Source of the DNA: Cercis canadensis
Taxonomy: Eukaryota > Streptophyta > Magnoliopsida > Fabales > Fabaceae
Length of the DNA stretch: 64,000 nucleotides
NCBI GenBank assembly: GCA_003255065.1
Contig: QAOA01007022.1
Coordinates: forward strand, 546,420-610,419
Direction: 5' to 3'
The notes under the pieces are model-generated. The model did not search any database, was not told where the DNA came from, and saw only the letters and a program-made list of their open reading frames with translations. A program made the translations under genes and the position numbers. Below, piece after piece: positions 24,326 to 35,525 of this stretch. The stretch's first letter is position 1. Each line of letters starts with the position of its first letter.

Positions 24326-26345
24326 NTTTTTTTTCATCTTTTGATACTTTTTTATATAAAAATATTATGAAACTAATAACCATCAAAGATTATCACTTCT
24401 TGACAACTCAAATTCGACAATAAATTCAAAAGTTTTGCATACTGGAACTTCCACAACTCTGAAAAACCTTTCATGTCCAGCAACTCGCATATTCTTGTAC
24501 AAAATCTAATAGAATCTGCTTTCATGAAAAATCTGACCAATTTACTAAATTTAAAAGGGAGCAGTTAACTGAATACCAAATTAATGACTAAATCGGTCAA
24601 GTTAATACCAAATTGGTGCTAATTTCAATCATTTTGCAAATCACCCCGGATAATTATTTAGTTTAATCAACTCAATTTTATAAGAAACTAACCTTTCCAT
24701 CCATGTTGTCAGCGTGATAAGTAGAATATTTACTGGGCGCTACAACAATGACGCCTTTTGTCATTCCTACTGCAATGTAATTAGCATGAACTGCCAAGAC
24801 TTGAGGAGAACCATGTTCACGCCTGAATGTGTAGGATGAAATGGCCCTTGTAACAGCATTATCAGCATAAACATCAAAATATCCCAATGTCGTGGACCCC
24901 CTCCGAACACCCTCCAGCCTCATTGGCTGAGCAGCGGCCCCCTCTTCCCAGTGCAAACCAGTAGAAGCATGCTTCTTCTCCAGTTCTTCAGCTAAATCAA
25001 GCGGCTTCAGTGAAGCCTTTGATTTTTTTTCTGCTCTCCTACTAGCTCTTATGCTTTCCAGTTGCCCGAGTCTCTCTTCCACAAGCCCATCAACATCACT
25101 TAATGAACTACCATCATCATTGCCACCAACAGTCACCTTGTTCTCATAATCTTTCATACTAGTACTGCCATTCACTAGTTTTTCTGTTTCGAAACCAGCA
25201 ACCTTCAACCCATCATCAGATATTCTGTTATTACCAACATCATGATAAGAAGAACTAGCTTCTTCGTTAAAATCATTATCCTTAGCACCGAAAAGTGCAG
25301 AATTCATATCCTTTTTAGAATCATTTTCTTCAGTAGAAACGGATGCTTCATTCTCATCTTCAACTTCATGGGGGCGTGGAATTGGGGAATACTCATCCAA
25401 ATTCCTGTTCTCCTCAACTTTAAGAGAATAATCATTATGTGCCTCAATAGTAGCATTACCAGCCTCTGAATCATCCACTTCAGCAGCAATTTCTGCTTCA
25501 TTACCATAACGCTCACTGGGAATACTCTCATTGCTCTCTTTCTTACTCTCAAAAGTCTCAACTTTACTAGACACTTCATCAATCTGATCAATCATGGAAG
25601 ACTGAGACTTATCCAATTTCTCCTCATCTTCCTCTAACGTCTCACTAGACATACTAACTTGAGGACCAACCCCACCCAATTCACCATTAGAAGAAATATC
25701 AGAATCATCACCAGTGATTGAGCTCACTTCACCAGTATCCAGAGCTTTATGCAAAGTCCCACTCCCTGCCCTCCTTGACTTAATTGCTGCCGCATGAGGT
25801 GTAGGAATGGATCTAGAAGCCGCAGTAGCAGCAGCCAGAGCCGCACCAGGTTTCGCATTCGATCTCACCCCACCAAACAGAGATGGGAATGGCCGAGAAG
25901 ACCGGCGAAACGGGTCATCCGATAATTCAACGGGTTTCACCCGAGAAAACAAACTCGTTCTGGACTGAACTACCTTTTCGTCCAACTGGGCCGCTCTCTG
26001 AGCTTCTGAATTCTTCTGAGTTTCTCCAATTGGGAACTCAGAGACCGATTTATTGGTAAAAACGGCATCTTTGAGGGAGTTTGAGTCCTGTCTGGTAACT
26101 GAAAGATCTGAGGGGTGGCGATTATGGCGGAGATGCGACGGAGAGGAAGGATTTGACGGCGTCGAGGACGATGATGAAGTATCACAATCATTGAGAATTT
26201 CGTCAATAGTCCGGTGAGGGACCGAGCGGAGCTCGCTGTCGCTTCCATTGTTGTCATCATCGTCGCTAGAGGGTGCCGAATCAAGGAAGGAATCGAGGTC
26301 GAGCTCCATTGAAGTTGATTCAGCTATAGTAAACTTGTTGGTCAT
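15525..26345 (-). CDS. VPS8: VPS8, CORVET complex subunit (vacuolar protein sorting 8)
   Basis: VPS8 is the specific subunit of the CORVET endosomal tethering complex that engages Rab5-type GTPases in transport to the vacuole. Eighteen exons, minus strand: 26345-24693, 24010-23699, 23567-23328, 23220-23115, 23040-22883, 22732-22099, 21626-21562, 21421-21320, 21202-21060, 20213-20158, 20025-19358, 19251-19061, 18928-18622, 18298-18011, 17879-17770, 17122-16789, 16275-15868 and 15773-15525. They total 6024 nt, 2007 aa, with every junction in phase. The N-terminus (MELDLDSFLDSAP from residue 13) is a long acidic, Ser-rich disordered region. WD40-like repeats follow from about residue 480 (LLLAGYGDGHVTIWDVQ), then a helical solenoid, then a RING-type finger from about residue 1822 (CCICN ... 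CGHASHLQC ... CPICM). One donor is weak (GTCACA-type sites were avoided; 23114 uses GTAGGT). Microexons of 56 and 65 nt fit exactly. Start could also be residue 13. Confidence 0.92.
20101..20130. repeat. Poly-G run with single N in VPS8 intron
   Basis: Twenty-nine G and one N (20118), lying in the intron between the 668-nt and 56-nt VPS8 exons. The length is unreliable because the assembly broke inside it. Confidence 0.8.
20833..21036. repeat. 68-bp tandem repeat, three units, in VPS8 intron
   Basis: Three head-to-tail 68-bp units start at 20833, 20901 and 20969 with ATGACTTGTCACACAGCATG. They differ by only a few bases: GTATA against GTGTA, AATGAC against ACTGAC, GCTA against GCCA. No N lies in the array, so unlike the other duplications in the window it is likely real. 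It ends 24 bp from the exon at 21060. Confidence 0.92.
24281..24334. repeat. Poly-T run with single N in VPS8 intron 1
   Basis: Fifty-four positions of T with an N at 24326, in the first VPS8 intron. On the coding strand this is poly-A, so it could be the tail of an old retroposed copy, but I see no body attached. Confidence 0.7.
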
Positions 26346-27520
26346 CTCTAAACTGTATTGCCGGTAGTAACAGAGTTAAAAATATATATTACAAATTTAC
26401 AATGGAAAAAAAACAAAAAAAAGCTGTCATAATTTCTAATTTTAAAGAATAACTCAATTTTTTTTTATAAAAAAAAAACTCAAAATTGGATTAATCTGGA
26501 ATATAGTTAAGGCTCATAAGTCATAATCCATAAAAGATAGCACTAGTAAATAATCAAGTTCCATAAATGAGAATACAAGAACCAAATCATGTTCACAATG
26601 CACAAAACAATACTCTCTCCCTAGTAATAAATTAAGCACTTAAGATTACTAATTCTAGTTAAAATGATAACACAAAATTAAAATATTTAACTGTGGAATT
26701 GTATGAGAGCATCCTATGAGAAACAAGCTTGATCAACCAAATTTTTCTTCTTTTTTTTTCATGCAACGAAGAAAGAAAGACAGCAGCAACTTGGAACTTG
26801 ATTAACAAGTAAATCTCCTCTTTCTATCTCTTTTCTTTATAAAGGGGCCAAGCAATATACATTGCAAAAAATTGAGTAGAACACAGAGGAGGCATCTCCG
26901 ATCCTCTAGTGTCACAATGATCGGTTAGGGAACCGGGTTACTTGTGCTCCATATGGGTTACTTGAATCCTCATATGGATCGATCCGCTAGTTATTGGGCC
27001 ACAAAATATTTTCTACTTATAAGATGACATTGAGTAGCCCATCCAATTGACTCAAGAGGGGGAAAAGAAAAACCATACAAGATATTAAAATTCTCTAAGT
27101 GGCATTATTTATAATAAAAGTTAACTATAATCAGAACGAAAAAGTAATATTATCAGTATATAATTTTTATATTTACAATTTTAAACAGCTCAATTTAATT
27201 TTTTATTAAATTTCTATATAAATTCATAGGGTCTCATTTGAATTTTAATATGAAAAACTTCAATAATAATAGTAATCTAGAAAAAAAAAAAAAAAAANAA
27301 AAAAAAAAAAAAAAAGATGCCTCCCTTTGTTTGAAATTTTTTTCAGTTAAGGCATATGATTCATGAGTATATTCCAAGTATTCATTGTCATTGCATTGGC
27401 CCCACAGGCCACAGGACATCTCTAAACATTTTAAGCCTCTAATAAATTTTAAGGTGTATATGGTGTCGCAGGAGGAGCCAAAAACCATCGTGTGGTCCAT
27501 GTGGAAAGGTGAGAGTAAAA
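26346..27520. other. Shared upstream region of VPS8 and GBSS1
   Basis: VPS8 and GBSS1 are transcribed away from each other, with 1.7 kb between start codons. The VPS8 side is AT-rich with A-runs. Position 26880-27000 is GC-richer with CATATGG repeated three times, and a broken poly-A run with an N lies at 27281-27315. No further gene is visible. Confidence 0.5.
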
Positions 27521-28047
27521 GGCAGTCACTTTATAAGCAATAGACTATTTCAGAAAATGAATGCATCTGCATTACTCTTTATGTTAAGCTTGGGGCAGAA
27601 CTTCACTGAGGCAGTGTAATCAACAAGCTCTCCTTCTACTTCATTGGCTGGTTAGTTCAATGTTTCTTGAACTTCAACTGTTTATCTAGTTCTTTTCTGC
27701 TTATTTAATGTGTCATTTTCGCTGCTGCAGTTAATAAGTAAAAGCTCCTCATTTTGAAGATTGACAATCCCATTTTACAAGCTCTCTTATTTAATGCATG
27801 CCTCCCTTCTTGAATGCCCATGTTAGCTAAAAAGCTTAAGGAATTAAATGTAGCATGGGTTCAGTTTTAGCAAAGAAACATAATTGGGACAAGTGAAGCA
27901 TTTCAGCTTTGTTGTTCAATTGTTTGATTTAATTCATAGACTTTTGGGGTAGTTAGCATTGCCTGCTTTCTGTTTGATGATTATTCATAGACTAGTACTC
28001 AATCTGATTTTCATGTACTTCCTTGTTCTGCAGAATAAGTATCAGAG
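27521..28047 (+). promoter_or_regulatory. GBSS1 core promoter and 5' UTR intron (proposed)
   Basis: A TATA-like CTTTATAAGC lies at 27529-27538. A leader with donor CTG|GTTAGT at 27651 and acceptor CTGCAG at 28031-28033 would place a 383-bp intron in the 5' UTR and leave 14 bases before the ATG. An intron in the untranslated leader is common in plant GBSS1 genes. The promoter call is inference from position and motif only. Confidence 0.45.
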
Positions 28048-28636
28048 ATGGCAACAGTGACTGCTTCAAGCAATTTTGTATCCAGAAGTTCTTATGTCAA
28101 TTATGGACCAACAGTTACATCTGAGTCTAAAGTGACACCAATTGGACTTAGATTTCTGAAGCAGACAATTAGTCACAATGGGTTAAGAATTCTTAACGCA
28201 GTGGATGAGCTGCTAAACAGAAGCACAGTAAAAGTTCATGCAAGGAAAGCTAAAATGGAAGCAATTCAGAGTAAGAATCGCAGGCCTGCAGGTATGATTA
28301 TATGTGGGATGAATTTGATCTTTGTGAGCACGGAGGTCGCACCGTGGAGCAAAACTGGTGGGCTTGGAGATGTTCTTGGAGGTCTGCCACCAGCAATGGC
28401 AGTAAGCTTTGTGTTATTGTTTTATTCTTGTTCTTTAAGATGATATCAACCAGTGAAATTTTGGTCTAATTGGATTTGCAATATTTGGGAGTTCAGTGAG
28501 AGCAAGACTCTAATAAATCCTTCTCTAGGCTAATGGGCATCGAGTTATGACCATCACTCCGCGGTATGATCAGTACAAAGATGCATGGGATACAAGTGTT
28601 ATAATTGAGGTATATCCTAGTCATGTAAGAAATCTG

Positions 28637-28667
<31 letters not shown>

Positions 28668-31267
28668 TCTCCATGCACCTGTTTTCTCACATTTGTTCTC
28701 TTGTTTTACAGGTAAAAGTAGGAGACAGAACTGAAAAGGTTCGCTTCTTCCATTGCTACAAAAGAGGTGTTGATCGTGTCTTTGTGGATCACTCCATGTT
28801 TCTTGAAAAGGTTGGTATTTTCATTATTTTTTTTTAGCTCTACACTCAAAGTTATTAACTTTTAGAAGCATATTAATCACTGAATTTCAAGGTGTGGGGC
28901 AAAACTAGAACCAAACTTTATGGGCCTTTGGCGGGAGAGGATTACGAAGATAACCAACTACGGTTCAGCTTGTTCTGCCAGGTTCTATATCCTTATCTTT
29001 GTGGTTGCAAGAGTTCTGTTCACAGAAATAGCATTTTTTTAGCTGCAGTTTTGTGTATCCAGCATTCAATAGAAAACTTTTACTTTGTCTCAGATATAAA
29101 GGAGGGATTCCTCTATCTACTTTCTTTATAAGAACTTTTCAATTATTGCGTCTGTATATACATGTAAATTCATGTTTCTTAACCCACTAGTGCTCTTACT
29201 TATCTTTTCTCTTTGAATTGATCTTTTAGGCAGTTTTGGAAGCACCGAGAGTTCTGAATCTCAACAGCAGTAAATATTTCTCTGGACCATATGGTAAGTA
29301 CTAAGGACACGCATAAAGTTCAAATCTGAAATCAGATATTTAACATAATGGTCTAATATCCTTCCTGCAGGCGAAGATGTCATTTTCATTGCCAATGATT
29401 GGCACACTGCCCTTCTTCCTTGCTACTTGAAATCTATGTACCAATCATTTGGCATCTTCAAGAATGCCCATGTAGGTTTATAGCCTCCATACAATCACTA
29501 TACTTTTATAGTATGTTATAGACTTATTTCAGCATTCCAATTCAACTTGGAACCTCTTAATAATTTTCATTCTGGCCTATCATTTACCAGGTAGCTTTTT
29601 GCATCCACAACATTGCTTACCAAGGCAGATTTGCATTTGCAGACTTTTCACTTCTCAATCTCCCTGATCAATTTAGAAGCTCCTTTGACTTCATTGATGG
29701 GTATGAAACTTTTCGCATGTGACAAGAACAAAAAATTACATGTTTGAACTACTTCATATTGTGCCGATCCTGCAGGCATGTAAGACCAGTCATAGGAAGG
29801 AAAATCAATTGGATGAAAGCTGGAATTTTAGAATCAGATCAGGTGTTAACTGTTAGTCCATACTATGCTGAAGAACTTGTTTCAGGCCCAGATAAAGGAG
29901 TTGAGTTGGACAACATCCTTCGCAGAACTGGCATTATTGGAATTGTGAATGGCATGGATGTGCAGGAGTGGAATCCATCATTAGACAAATATATACTTGT
30001 CAAGTACAATGCTGCAACTGTAAGAATGATTTCTAAGAGTTTGAGGTATCCCTGACCTGTATTACATCAGAAACACTAGTACATGACAAATTATTCTAAA
30101 TTTCCCCTCTCAGGTAACGATGGCAAAGGCTCTTTTGAAAGAAGCCCTTCAAGCAGAAGTTGGATTGCCAATAGATAGAACTATTCCTCTCATTGGTTTC
30201 ATTGGTAGACTTGAAGAACAAAAGGGATCTGATATTCTTGTAGCAGCCATTCCCCAGTTTATCAGAGAGAGAGTTCAGATAGTAGCCCTTGTAAGTATCA
30301 AAACGATAATTTCCTTTCCTTGATCCATTTTCACATCATAAAAACAACTAGAAGTCTCATTTGAAGAATGTCCTTTGGTATTGTCTTAGGGAACAGGGAA
30401 AAAACAAATGGAAAAGCAGCTTCAGCAGCTGGAGATTTTATACCCAGACAAGGCCAGAGGAGTAGCAAAATTCAATGTTCCCCTAGCTCATATGATAATA
30501 GCCGGAGCTGATTTTATATTAGTTCCTAGCAGATTTGAACCTTGTGGTCTCATTCAGTTACAAGCCATGCGCTATGGAACTGTAAAATTCCTTCCCACTT
30601 TACATATTCCTTCATTCCTTTGAATACATCCTGCTATAACATCCTAATCATTAATCCTATAATTTTTAACATTTCTATTTTGCACTTTTCTAGGTACCTA
30701 TAGTTGCCTCAACTGGTGGATTAGTGGACACAGTCAAAGAAGGTTACACCGGATTTCAAATGGGTGCCTTCAATGTTGAAGTAATAGCTGCCTTCATATC
30801 ATAATTCATGTGTGTCCATTGTAAGCCTAAGTACCAAGTATTAACTATTCTTGTTTTAAATTTTTGCACTAGTGTGATGCTGTGGATCCTGCGGATGTAG
30901 CTGCCCTGGCTAAGACTGTCGTAAGGGCCCTTGCTGTCTATGGAACTCAGGCTTTCGCCGAAATGATCACAAATTGCATGGCTCAGGATCTTTCATGGAA
31001 GGTGAGTCAGGGAAGAAACTAAGTAGTAACCCAAACAAAAATGGTGATGAAAATCCAATTCAACTATTGAAAAACTACAAACGTATGCAAAATCTTTTTT
31101 TTTTCTTTTTCTTTTTTCGCCCGAGTAACCTAATTCTTTTATGGTATCAGGGGCCTGCTAAAAAATGGGAAGAGGTTTTACTAAGGTTGGGAGTTGCTGG
31201 CAGTGAACCTGGAATTGATGGGGAAGAAATTGCTCCACAGGCAAAAGAAAATGTGGCAACTCCTTAA
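28048..31267 (+). CDS. GBSS1: Granule-bound starch synthase 1 (GBSS1, waxy type)
   Basis: GBSS1 transfers glucose from ADP-glucose to alpha-1,4-glucan chains and makes amylose inside plastid starch granules. Thirteen coding exons: 28048-28401, 28529-28609, 28712-28810, 28892-28981, 29230-29293, 29371-29471, 29591-29700, 29776-30019, 30114-30290, 30390-30581, 30694-30780, 30873-31001 and 31151-31267. They total 1845 nt, 614 aa, all phases matching. Residues 1 to about 80 look like a transit peptide (Ser/Arg/Lys-rich). The ADP-glucose-binding KTGGL lies at residues 102-106. The GT5 C-terminal half has [26 protein letters not shown] and [12 protein letters not shown] (about 510). The end, AKENVATP, is the family's own. 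Exon count and length are normal and no lesion is seen. Granule-bound and not soluble type: no long N-terminal extension and the characteristic tail. Confidence 0.96.
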
Positions 31268-31593
31268 GAACATTCAATATCACATATCACAGGAGAGCCC
31301 TCAGCCCTACTTGTCTAAAAGACGTGCATAGCCCCCACTAATAGTGTCTTTCCATGAAACATTAGCCACTGATATGTAAACGAAACGGGCGACGAGGGCA
31401 AACAAGGCTGACACCTGTGAATCACCTAAGACGGCTTACCTTTATTTTTTTCCTTGGAAGTGTAAATTGTCGACCATCATTATTATCTTCAACCTTTTCA
31501 GCTTCTTATGTTGTCTGTACCCTTAACCACGTATAGTATGATCCTCATTAGTCATTATATAACCACGAGGCAGACATAGCATTGAGTGGAAAG

Positions 31594-31757
31594 CAAACTT
31601 AATCCAAAACAACCCACTCTAGTCTACGAGAGTAGGCATAAATATTGCAAAATGAAGCCATTCAAGATTCTCGTGTTGCAAGAACCAAACTTCATCCATA
31701 AACAAACCTCTCTGGACTACAAGATACAGTAAGCATAAAAATTAGAAAATGATGCCA
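31594..31757. repeat. Diverged direct repeat pair, about 92-bp spacing
   Basis: 31594-31660 and 31686-31757 align along their length (CAAACTTAATCCA... against CAAACTTCATCCA..., ending AAAATGAAGCCA against AAAATGATGCCA) at roughly three quarters identity by eye. No N is nearby, so this is an old duplication and not an assembly join. Confidence 0.7.
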
Positions 31758-31870
31758 CGCTGATGTGGAATCTAATTCTCCAATAATCGAGCTACAACAT
31801 TAAAATTCAGATATACATCTTCCGGACTCGCAGTCACACATAATTAAGATTTGAATTGTTGACAACCTTA

Positions 31871-32190
31871 GTAAACACAAACAACTCGGCACTGACCATG
31901 TAACGGAATGGATCATACTAACGATACACGGAAACGGGCATTTTAAACACATTCCAGTAATGAGATCAGAATAAAGAATTTCGGAGCAAGTAAGAGAGAG
32001 CATGCAAGTTCAGTTGCAAATCCAAAATGAACTTGCATACATTACTGTAACAGAATTTCTTTATGTGGTTTCAATATTGCAGCCAACCTCCAGTAAACAC
32101 AGACAACTCAGAACTGACCCTGTAACATAATGGACCATACTAATGAGACATACAAACGGACATTTTAAACACATTCGATCAATGAGATTA
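31871..32190. repeat. Diverged direct repeat pair, about 222-bp spacing
   Basis: 31871-31970 and 32093-32190 align (GTAAACACAAACAACTCGGC against GTAAACACAGACAACTCAGA, and CATTTTAAACACATTC shared exactly) at roughly 80 to 85% identity by eye. Together with the pair just upstream it shows repeated local duplication behind GBSS1. Confidence 0.75.
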
Positions 32191-32767
32191 GCCAAAAGAA
32201 TTTAGCAGCTTCTTAAGAGAAAGCCTGCTGCAAGTCATGTTGCATAGCTTCAATAACCAACTCATGTTACAGATAACAGAAAGGACAGACAAATAACAGA
32301 AATCTGTCAAATTTGATAACATTAGGTGTTCTATCTGAAATCTTAAGTCAATTTCACATTCACCTTCAAAATGAAGGCTATTCATAATACAAAAGAAACT
32401 TCAATTCGTCTTGGATGGATAAATGCAGACCAACCAATAAGGTAAAATCTCATCAATTGGGGAAAGAGTACATACATCACATTTGGTTCCGCATCCCTGT
32501 TAGAGATTTGCACACCCCAGTGCAGGGAGCACACACAAAAAGAAACATAGGGAAAGGGAGAGAGAGATTTTTCTGATCTGAATTCTCAAGTTGAACATAA
32601 ACTTAAATTCTCAAGTTCAGAACACTCCAAAACCATGACTTAGTTACTCGTAATTTATCCTTCATGGGTACATATATTTGTAAACAACGAAAAGACCTAC
32701 AAAAACCATAAGGAAACTACCCTTGGAGTAACACAAAAAATAAACCAGATAATAATGATGGGAGGTC

Positions 32768-33616
32768 CTAATCGAACAAGCTGAATCCCATGTCGTCATC
32801 ACTCTCTTCCTGGGGTTCTTCCTGTTAAGTTGCAAGAAACAATCGCCAATTAGATCACAGAAGACAGAGTTTAACAAACCAATAAAATAGACTTTCCAAT
32901 TATAAATCTACCTTCTTCTTCTCCTCAGCTGCAGGAGCAGCAGGGGCAGCAGGACCGCCGCCACCAACAGATGCTGGAGCTGCTACAGCAACTGGAGCAC
33001 CACCACCACCAGCATTTAGGATGAGATCTTCAATGTTTCTCTTCTCAGCAAGCTTAGCAAATAAGCTTGCCCAATAAGATTCAATGTCAAGCTTAGCCGC
33101 TTTCACCAAGGTTGAGATCTTCTCAGCCTATTAACAATGACTTAAGGAGAAATCCAATCCTCCAGAATGAAAACAGCTTAAAAAAATTAAACTTAAACTA
33201 AAAACTTTAAAACCCGCACCTTTCCCATTAAAAAAAAAAAAAAGCTTTTGCTATCAATTCCACTAACAGACCATAAATTAATTCAGACCCATTTGTACCA
33301 TGAGAAGTTGGATTCTGAAACTAAAACAAATATTCAAATATTCATTCACAGAACTAATGAAGGATACAGTGACAGGAATATTGTCATCATGAAGGATCAA
33401 AACAGCATAGCTGGCAGCAAGCTCCCCAAGCGACATTTTTATGCTATTAAAAAACATAAAAGCACATTAAGAACAAATNATGAGAAGTTGGATTCTAAAA
33501 CTAAAACAAATATTCAAATATTCATTCACAGAACTAATGAAGGATACAGTGACAGGAATATTGTCATCATGAAGGATCAAAACAGCATAGCTGGCAGCAA
33601 GCTCCCCAAGCGACAT
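32768..33616 (-). CDS. RPP1: 60S acidic ribosomal protein P1
   Basis: P1 of the ribosomal stalk, which pairs with P2 on P0 and recruits elongation factors. Exons, minus strand: 33616-33548, 33127-32912 and 32821-32768: 339 nt, 112 aa, the usual P1 length. It starts [19 protein letters not shown], has the Ala/Gly-rich hinge ([14 protein letters not shown]) and ends with the invariant stalk peptide [13 protein letters not shown]. The first coding exon occurs twice, at 33548-33616 and again at 33368-33436, because 33300-33478 and 33480-33658 are near-identical around an N. I use the upstream copy; the protein is identical either way. A non-coding leader exon probably ends at 33835 (donor GTAAAT). 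The promoter has telo-box and site II motifs. Confidence 0.93.
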
Positions 33617-33658
33617 TTTTATGCTATTAAAAAACATAAAAGCACATTAAGAACAAAT
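33300..33658. repeat. Direct duplication around single N at 33479, doubling RPP1 exon 1
   Basis: 33300-33478 and 33480-33658 are two 179-bp copies with one visible difference (CTGAAAC against CTAAAAC). The N sits exactly at the joint. The unit includes the whole first coding exon of P1 with its splice sites. It is best read as an unmerged contig overlap. Confidence 0.9.
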
Positions 33659-33902
33659 TAAAATACCTAAAAGATTCAATTCACAGAAATCATAATGCTT
33701 CTGCAGAATCAACAGTGAGCATGAAGAAATAAATCGCTAATTTATACTAACAGTAGCTATGAATTGCCATAATTTGAATGAATGATTGTTTCTGAACTAT
33801 TTTCCATGGAAACAATTAGGTCCAAGTAATTTACCTCACAGAACTGAGATCCGAGACGACTGGTTTCCTCCCTGCAGTGGATGCGCGGCTGCAATGAGAC
33901 TC

Positions 33903-34015
33903 TAGGGTTTGAGGGATTCTTCGAAACGGCTTTTAAAGGTTTGAAGAGCATGATGGGCGGAAATGGACTGCAGATCTTCTGTCTTCAGGCCCATATTAAG
34001 GCCTTGAATGGCCCA
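33903..34015 (-). promoter_or_regulatory. RPP1 promoter motifs: telo-box and site II
   Basis: On the minus strand, AAACCCTA (33910-33903) is a telo-box. TGGGCC occurs at 33993-33988 and 34015-34010, both site II elements. This pairing is the known signature of promoters of plant ribosomal protein genes and fits the P1 gene directly downstream. Motifs are seen; function is inferred from family knowledge. Confidence 0.65.
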
Positions 34016-34269
34016 AAACATAGTGTCCAGGCCTGGCAAGGAAAGCAGTTTTCCCTGGACGGCTGGGCATCACCATAACCAAACGCCTTGTCGTTTGACG
34101 TTTGTCTTTCTTTTCAGGTTTGGGTCAACTAGAGGCATTTGTCCTTCGTGCATCTTTGTACTTCCACACCGAATCGGAAGGTGTGAAAAATATATAATTA
34201 ATCTAAGTTGTAACTTCAAAGTTTTAATGCACCAATTTGAGAGGATGCAATTAAACTAAATATTACCAA

Positions 34270-34345
34270 ACATCTTATAATTGAGTGGTATTGAGATTAT
34301 TTTCAGAGCTTTTAAATTTCGTGTTCGAATTCAGAGTTGTAGCCA
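34270..34345 (+). repeat. Possible tRNA-derived SINE head
   Basis: An A-box-like AATTGAGTGGTATTGAG (34279-34295) is followed at tRNA spacing by a B-box-like GTGTTCGAATTC (34321-34332). This is the layout of the head of a plant SINE. No clear tail or target duplication is seen, so it may be a fragment or chance. Confidence 0.3.
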
Positions 34346-34930
34346 AATACTAAAAAAAAATATTAAACTAAATACTATTACATGTGTAAGTTTAAGTGTA
34401 AAAAAAAGTTTAAATGTGTTTAAATAAATTATATGTTATGTTTCAAAAAAAAATATAATGTTATTTTTTCTTTTGGCCTTGGTATTGGAAGTTAAATATT
34501 TAGCTTGGTAGAGAAATTGAAAAATTGAGAAATATAATGTTATTTTTTTCTCAAAAAATATATGTTGATGTTAAATCAAACATTAATTTTAATGTCTATC
34601 ATCAATTCAATTATGCTAATTGTGCAACTTTAGGATTTACAATCGCCTAAGATATTAATTATTCGTAATTCAGAAAAAGGCAGTGCCTAGTTATGCGATT
34701 TTGCTAAATTCAATAATCGTGCAAGTAACATTATTGTATTTCCATATTTGTCGAAAGAATCCAAAGATTGATGAGTTACATAAAAAGCGAAAACTGCAAT
34801 TACTTATTACATCTAACACATTATTGTACTACATTGCTTAATTACTATCAGAACCAAGAAATTATTTACTTATCTCAGCCAAACAATAACGACTGATATG
34901 ATTTCTTAAGGTGGCAGGTTTTAATTTGCG

Positions 34931-35025
34931 TGCAAAACAAACATTTAATTGTATCTGTGTTCAAAGTTTTGCAATATNTGCAAAGCAAACATTTAATTGT
35001 ATCTGTGTTCAAAGTTTTGCAATAT
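34931..35025. repeat. Direct duplication around single N at 34978
   Basis: 34931-34977 and 34979-35025 are 47-bp copies differing at one base (TGCAAAACAA against TGCAAAGCAA), with an N between. Same pattern as the other N joints. Confidence 0.85.
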
Positions 35026-35197
35026 GCACTATTCAAATTAATTAGATCAAATAAAACTAGTAATCTTATAGTTACCTAGAGTCGTAATCAAAGTAAAAAT
35101 AATAATAATAATAATCTTATAGTCCTTCATGTCTTAAATTTCATTACTACATGCAGAAAAACTCCTTAATTTGGTGTTGGTTTTATCTAAACTTTAT

Positions 35198-35525
35198 GGG
35201 TTTGTTTGGGAGTTAAATTTGGGGGGAAAGGAGAGGAAAGGAAAGGAGTAAATGTGTCTTTCCCCTTGTTTGAGAGTTCAAGATTTAAAAAGGAAAGGAA
35301 ATCAAGGGGTAATCTCAAACCATTGCATTCCTTTTTTGTATCACTTTTGTGTTCTCCCAATTTAGAGNAATTTAGAGGGTTTAGAGAGAAAAAATAGTAG
35401 TTTACTATTATATCTCTATTTATTTCTTCAAAAAAAATTTCAAACACTGTTTAGATAACATTAAATTTTATATTGAATATATTTATTTTATAAATAAAAG
35501 ATAAANAAAACTCCCAAACAGACCC
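35198..35525. mobile_element. MITE-like element with 17-bp terminal inverted repeats
   Basis: The left end GGGTTTGTTTGGGAGTT (35198-35214) is the reverse complement of the right end AACTCCCAAACAGACCC (35509-35525) except at one base. The interior is GGAAAGG-rich then AT-rich, with no coding capacity. The N characters at 35368 and 35506 lie inside, so the length of 328 bp is approximate. Flanks do not show a clear target duplication, so superfamily is open. Confidence 0.6.

Larger units (their letters stand above)
31268..32767. other. Tail-to-tail region between GBSS1 and RPP1
   Basis: GBSS1 3' UTR on the left and P1 3' UTR on the right. Between them, two pairs of diverged direct repeats (reported separately) fill 31594-32190. 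Open frames here are short and not protein-like. Confidence 0.5.

Noticed and set aside
25242..26284. Frames in other phases across VPS8 exon 1
   Set aside because: They are Met/Arg/Leu-rich shadows of the acidic Ser/Asp/Glu-rich VPS8 N-terminus.
33248..33661. 137-codon plus-strand frame containing a perfect internal repeat
   Set aside because: It is antisense to the doubled P1 exon 1, and the repeat is the N joint at 33479.
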